DNA from: Bacteroidia bacterium
GTDB taxonomy: Bacteria > Bacteroidota > Bacteroidia > Bacteroidales > BM520
DNA length: 38,355 bases
Assembly (NCBI GenBank): GCA_009930445.1
Contig: RZYD01000003.1
Span: forward strand, 1 to 38,355
Direction of reading: 5' to 3'
The notes below the pieces were generated by a model, which was not told the DNA's origin, searched no databases, and was given only the letters and a program-made list of their open reading frames with translations. How positions within the stretch are numbered: the stretch's first letter is position 1; each line of letters begins with the position of its first letter. The position numbers were made by a program, and so were the translations under genes. Below, in pieces: positions 35,747 through 38,355 of the stretch.

Positions 35747-38113
35747 ATGCTTTCAGAACGGATTCAAAAACTGCGCAACGAAAGTTTGAATGCGAAAAAT
35801 ATTTTGTCGCCCGAACGGGCAATTCTGGTTACTGGTTTTTATGCTTCGGATGCTATCCGGGGTCTTTCTATACCCATGCAACGTGCCCGTGCCTTTGCGT
35901 ATGTGCTCCGCCACAAAAAAATTCATATTTCCGAGGGTGAACTGATTGTCGGAGAACGCGGCCCTGCGCCCAAAGCAACACCTACCTATCCTGAAATTTG
36001 TCTTCATTCACTCGAGGATCTGGAAATTTTACATAACCGCAAAAAGGTTTCATTCCAGTCGGATGACACGATGCGTGAGATATACCGGGATAAGATCATC
36101 CCGTTCTGGCAGGGGCGTACCCAGCGTGACCGAATCATGAGAAGAATGCAACCGGAGTGGCAGAGGGCCTATGAAACAGGTGTTTTTACCGAGTTTCAGG
36201 AACAAAGAGCCCCGGGGCATACAGTATGTGGTTCAAAAATTTACCAAAACGGCATGAACGATTTTATAGGTCAGATACGTGAACAGATGCGATCGCTTGA
36301 TTTTGCCCGTGACTTTGGCGCACTTGAGCGTTTGGAAGAGCTGGAAGCAATGGAGGTGGTGTGTGAAGCGATTATTGCCTATGCTCACCGGCACGCGGAA
36401 GTGCTGGCCCTGATGGCTGAGAATGAACCGGATCCCTCACGCCGCAAAGAACTGGAATGTATGGAGCAGATATGCCGCAAAGTACCGGCTCAGGCTCCTG
36501 AAACTTTCCATGAAGCGCTTCAATATTACTGGTTTGTGCATGTGGGCGTTGTCACGGAACTAAATCCCTGGGATTCGTTTAATCCCGGCCGGCTCGATCA
36601 ACATCTTTTCCCTTTCTACGAAAAGGAAATAGCCCGCGGTACATTAACCGAGTCTTCAGCCCGTGAATTACTTCAGGCGTTCTGGATTAAGTTTAATAAT
36701 CATCCTTCACCACCCAAAATTGGGGTTACCGCACAGGAAAGCAATACCTATACCGATTTTACCCTGATTAATGTCGGTGGTGTGAAACCCGATGGCAGCG
36801 ATGCTGCTAATGTGCTTAGCTTTATGATTTTGGATACGGTAGAGGAGATGCGGCTGCTTCAGCCGGGCTCCATGGTACAAATTAGCAGGAAAAATCCGGA
36901 TACCCTTATTCATCGTGCCTTACAGATTATTAAAACAGGATTCGGCCAGCCTTCTCTTTTTAATACAGATGGAATTATCCAACAACTGGTTCATCAGAAT
37001 AAAAACATTGAGGATGCCCGCAATGGTGGTGCTAGTGGGTGTGTCGAATCGGGTGCCTTCGGTACCGAAGCGTATATGCTAACCGGATACCTGAACCTGC
37101 CAAAAATTTTGGAAATTACTTTGCATAATGGAACCGATCCGCGAACCGGAAAACTTATCGGCCTGAAAACCGGTGATCCGCGTTTGTTCTTTTCCTTCGA
37201 TGCCCTGATGGAGGCCTGGGAAAAACAGCTGAATTATTTTGTCGCCATAAAACTTGTCGGTAATAATATTATTGAAAAACTTTTTGCGCATTACCTTCCC
37301 GTTCCTTTTCTCTCGGTGCTGATCGACGATTGTATTACCAATGGAAAAGATTATAATGCCGGTGGAGCACGATATAATACTTCCTATGTCCAGGGCGTCG
37401 GTTTAGGAAGTCTGACCGATCAGTTAACGGCACTGAAATATCATATTTTTGACCAAAAGAATTACACCATGGAGGAAATTTTGGAGGCCCTGCATTGTAA
37501 TTTTGAAGGCTTTGAATCTTTGCGCGCCGCACTTATTTATCAAACACCAAAGTATGGAAATGATGATGAATATGCCGACCAGCAGGCCCTTCAGGCTTTT
37601 AATGCGTTTTATAATGCCGTGAATGGAAACGATACACCGCGTGGCGGAAAATACCGGATCAACCTGCTTCCTACAACTTCTCATGTATATTTTGGATCGG
37701 TCATGCTGGCCTCCGCTGATGGCCGTTTGGCCCGAATGCCCCTGTCAGAAGGCATCTCTCCTGTGCAGGGTGCTGATATCAAAGGCCCGACGGCAGTCAT
37801 CAAGTCTGCAGCCCGACTTAACCATACGAAAACCGGTGGTACGTTGCTAAATCAAAAATTTTCACCGTCATTTTTTAATTCTGTCGATAGTTATCAGAAA
37901 ATTACGGCCTTGATTCGTACCTATTTTCGCCTCAACGGGCATCACATTCAGTTCAATGTTGTGGATGCCCAAACTCTGCGTGATGCCAGAGAAAATCCTG
38001 AACAATACCGCGATCTTATCGTCAGGGTAGCCGGATATAGTGATTATTTTAACGATTTGGGCGATGATCTTCAGGAGGAGATTATCCGCCGAACAGAACA
38101 AGCATCCCTGTAA
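35747..38113 (+). CDS. Glycyl radical enzyme (PFL2-like); trans-4-hydroxy-L-proline dehydratase (HypD)-like candidate
   Basis: Cys loop GGASGCVESGAFGTEAYMLTGYLNLPKILEITLHNG; glycyl loop VRVAGYSDYFNDL; RAPGHTV. Confidence 0.88.
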   Translation: MLSERIQKLRNESLNAKNILSPERAILVTGFYASDAIRGLSIPMQRARAFAYVLRHKKIHISEGELIVGERGPAPKATPTYPEICLHSLEDLEILHNRKKVSFQSDDTMREIYRDKIIPFWQGRTQRDRIMRRMQPEWQRAYETGVFTEFQEQRAPGHTVCGSKIYQNGMNDFIGQIREQMRSLDFARDFGALERLEELEAMEVVCEAIIAYAHRHAEVLALMAENEPDPSRRKELECMEQICRKVPAQAPETFHEALQYYWFVHVGVVTELNPWDSFNPGRLDQHLFPFYEKEIARGTLTESSARELLQAFWIKFNNHPSPPKIGVTAQESNTYTDFTLINVGGVKPDGSDAANVLSFMILDTVEEMRLLQPGSMVQISRKNPDTLIHRALQIIKTGFGQPSLFNTDGIIQQLVHQNKNIEDARNGGASGCVESGAFGTEAYMLTGYLNLPKILEITLHNGTDPRTGKLIGLKTGDPRLFFSFDALMEAWEKQLNYFVAIKLVGNNIIEKLFAHYLPVPFLSVLIDDCITNGKDYNAGGARYNTSYVQGVGLGSLTDQLTALKYHIFDQKNYTMEEILEALHCNFEGFESLRAALIYQTPKYGNDDEYADQQALQAFNAFYNAVNGNDTPRGGKYRINLLPTTSHVYFGSVMLASADGRLARMPLSEGISPVQGADIKGPTAVIKSAARLNHTKTGGTLLNQKFSPSFFNSVDSYQKITALIRTYFRLNGHHIQFNVVDAQTLRDARENPEQYRDLIVRVAGYSDYFNDLGDDLQEEIIRRTEQASL

Positions 38114-38116
38114 GTT

Positions 38117-38355
38117 ATGCACAAAAGTACGCTTCGCTCCTCTTTATTGCTGCTTACTGCCGCTGCAGTGTGGGGGTTTGCTTTTGTGGCCCAGCGGATG
38201 GGTATGGAGCATGTCGGGCCTTTTACTTTTAATGCCATCCGTTTTTTCCTGGGTGGTTTATCGCTCGTGCCTCTGATTTTTATCTTCCCGGAAAAGCCTT
38301 CCCGATACGAGAAACAATTGTCGGCACGTAACCTTGCGCTCTGGGGCACCTTCGC
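38117..38355 (+). CDS. EamA/DMT-family transporter, N-terminal part, truncated by right window edge
   Basis: MHKSTLRSSLLLLTAAAVWGFAFVAQRMGMEHVGPFTFNAIRFFLGGLSLVPL, reading frame open to the window end. Confidence 0.85.
   Translation, partial: MHKSTLRSSLLLLTAAAVWGFAFVAQRMGMEHVGPFTFNAIRFFLGGLSLVPLIFIFPEKPSRYEKQLSARNLALWGTF

Noticed and set aside
1-38355. CRISPR array, prophage, transposase or rRNA
   Set aside because: No regularly spaced repeats, phage/IS proteins or rRNA sequence recognised in the window

Overview
This 38.4 kb window is from a Bacteroidota chromosome, inferred from a PorT-like T9SS protein, TAnnTTTG-type promoter boxes and Bacteroidota-type gene content. Most of it is dense housekeeping DNA: apbE end, S6-S18-L9, trmH, nhaA, wecB, radC, rpsT, tRNA-Glu, porT-like, heptose kinase, aspartate aminotransferase, mscS, pepC, citrate lyase citDE fusion plus citF, APH kinase/RapZ-C fusion plus murU-like, addB-like nuclease, a Memo-AMMECR1 fusion, tRNA-Asp, and a glycyl-radical enzyme with its activase. 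The most unusual part is a minus-strand operon-like cluster (about 27646-33500): octaheme c-type cytochrome, membrane cytochrome b, two half-size YeeE/YedE sulfur transporter proteins (one fused to rhodanese), a membrane-anchored rhodanese and a tandem-rhodanese lipoprotein. The three rhodanese-containing proteins all end in exactly -Gly-Gly-Cys-COOH. Two of them have lost the rhodanese catalytic Cys (Cys->Ala and Cys->Ser). I propose a periplasmic sulfur relay in which the reactive thiol has moved to, or is supplemented by, a flexible C-terminal GGC tail. All assignments come from reading translations; no database search was run.
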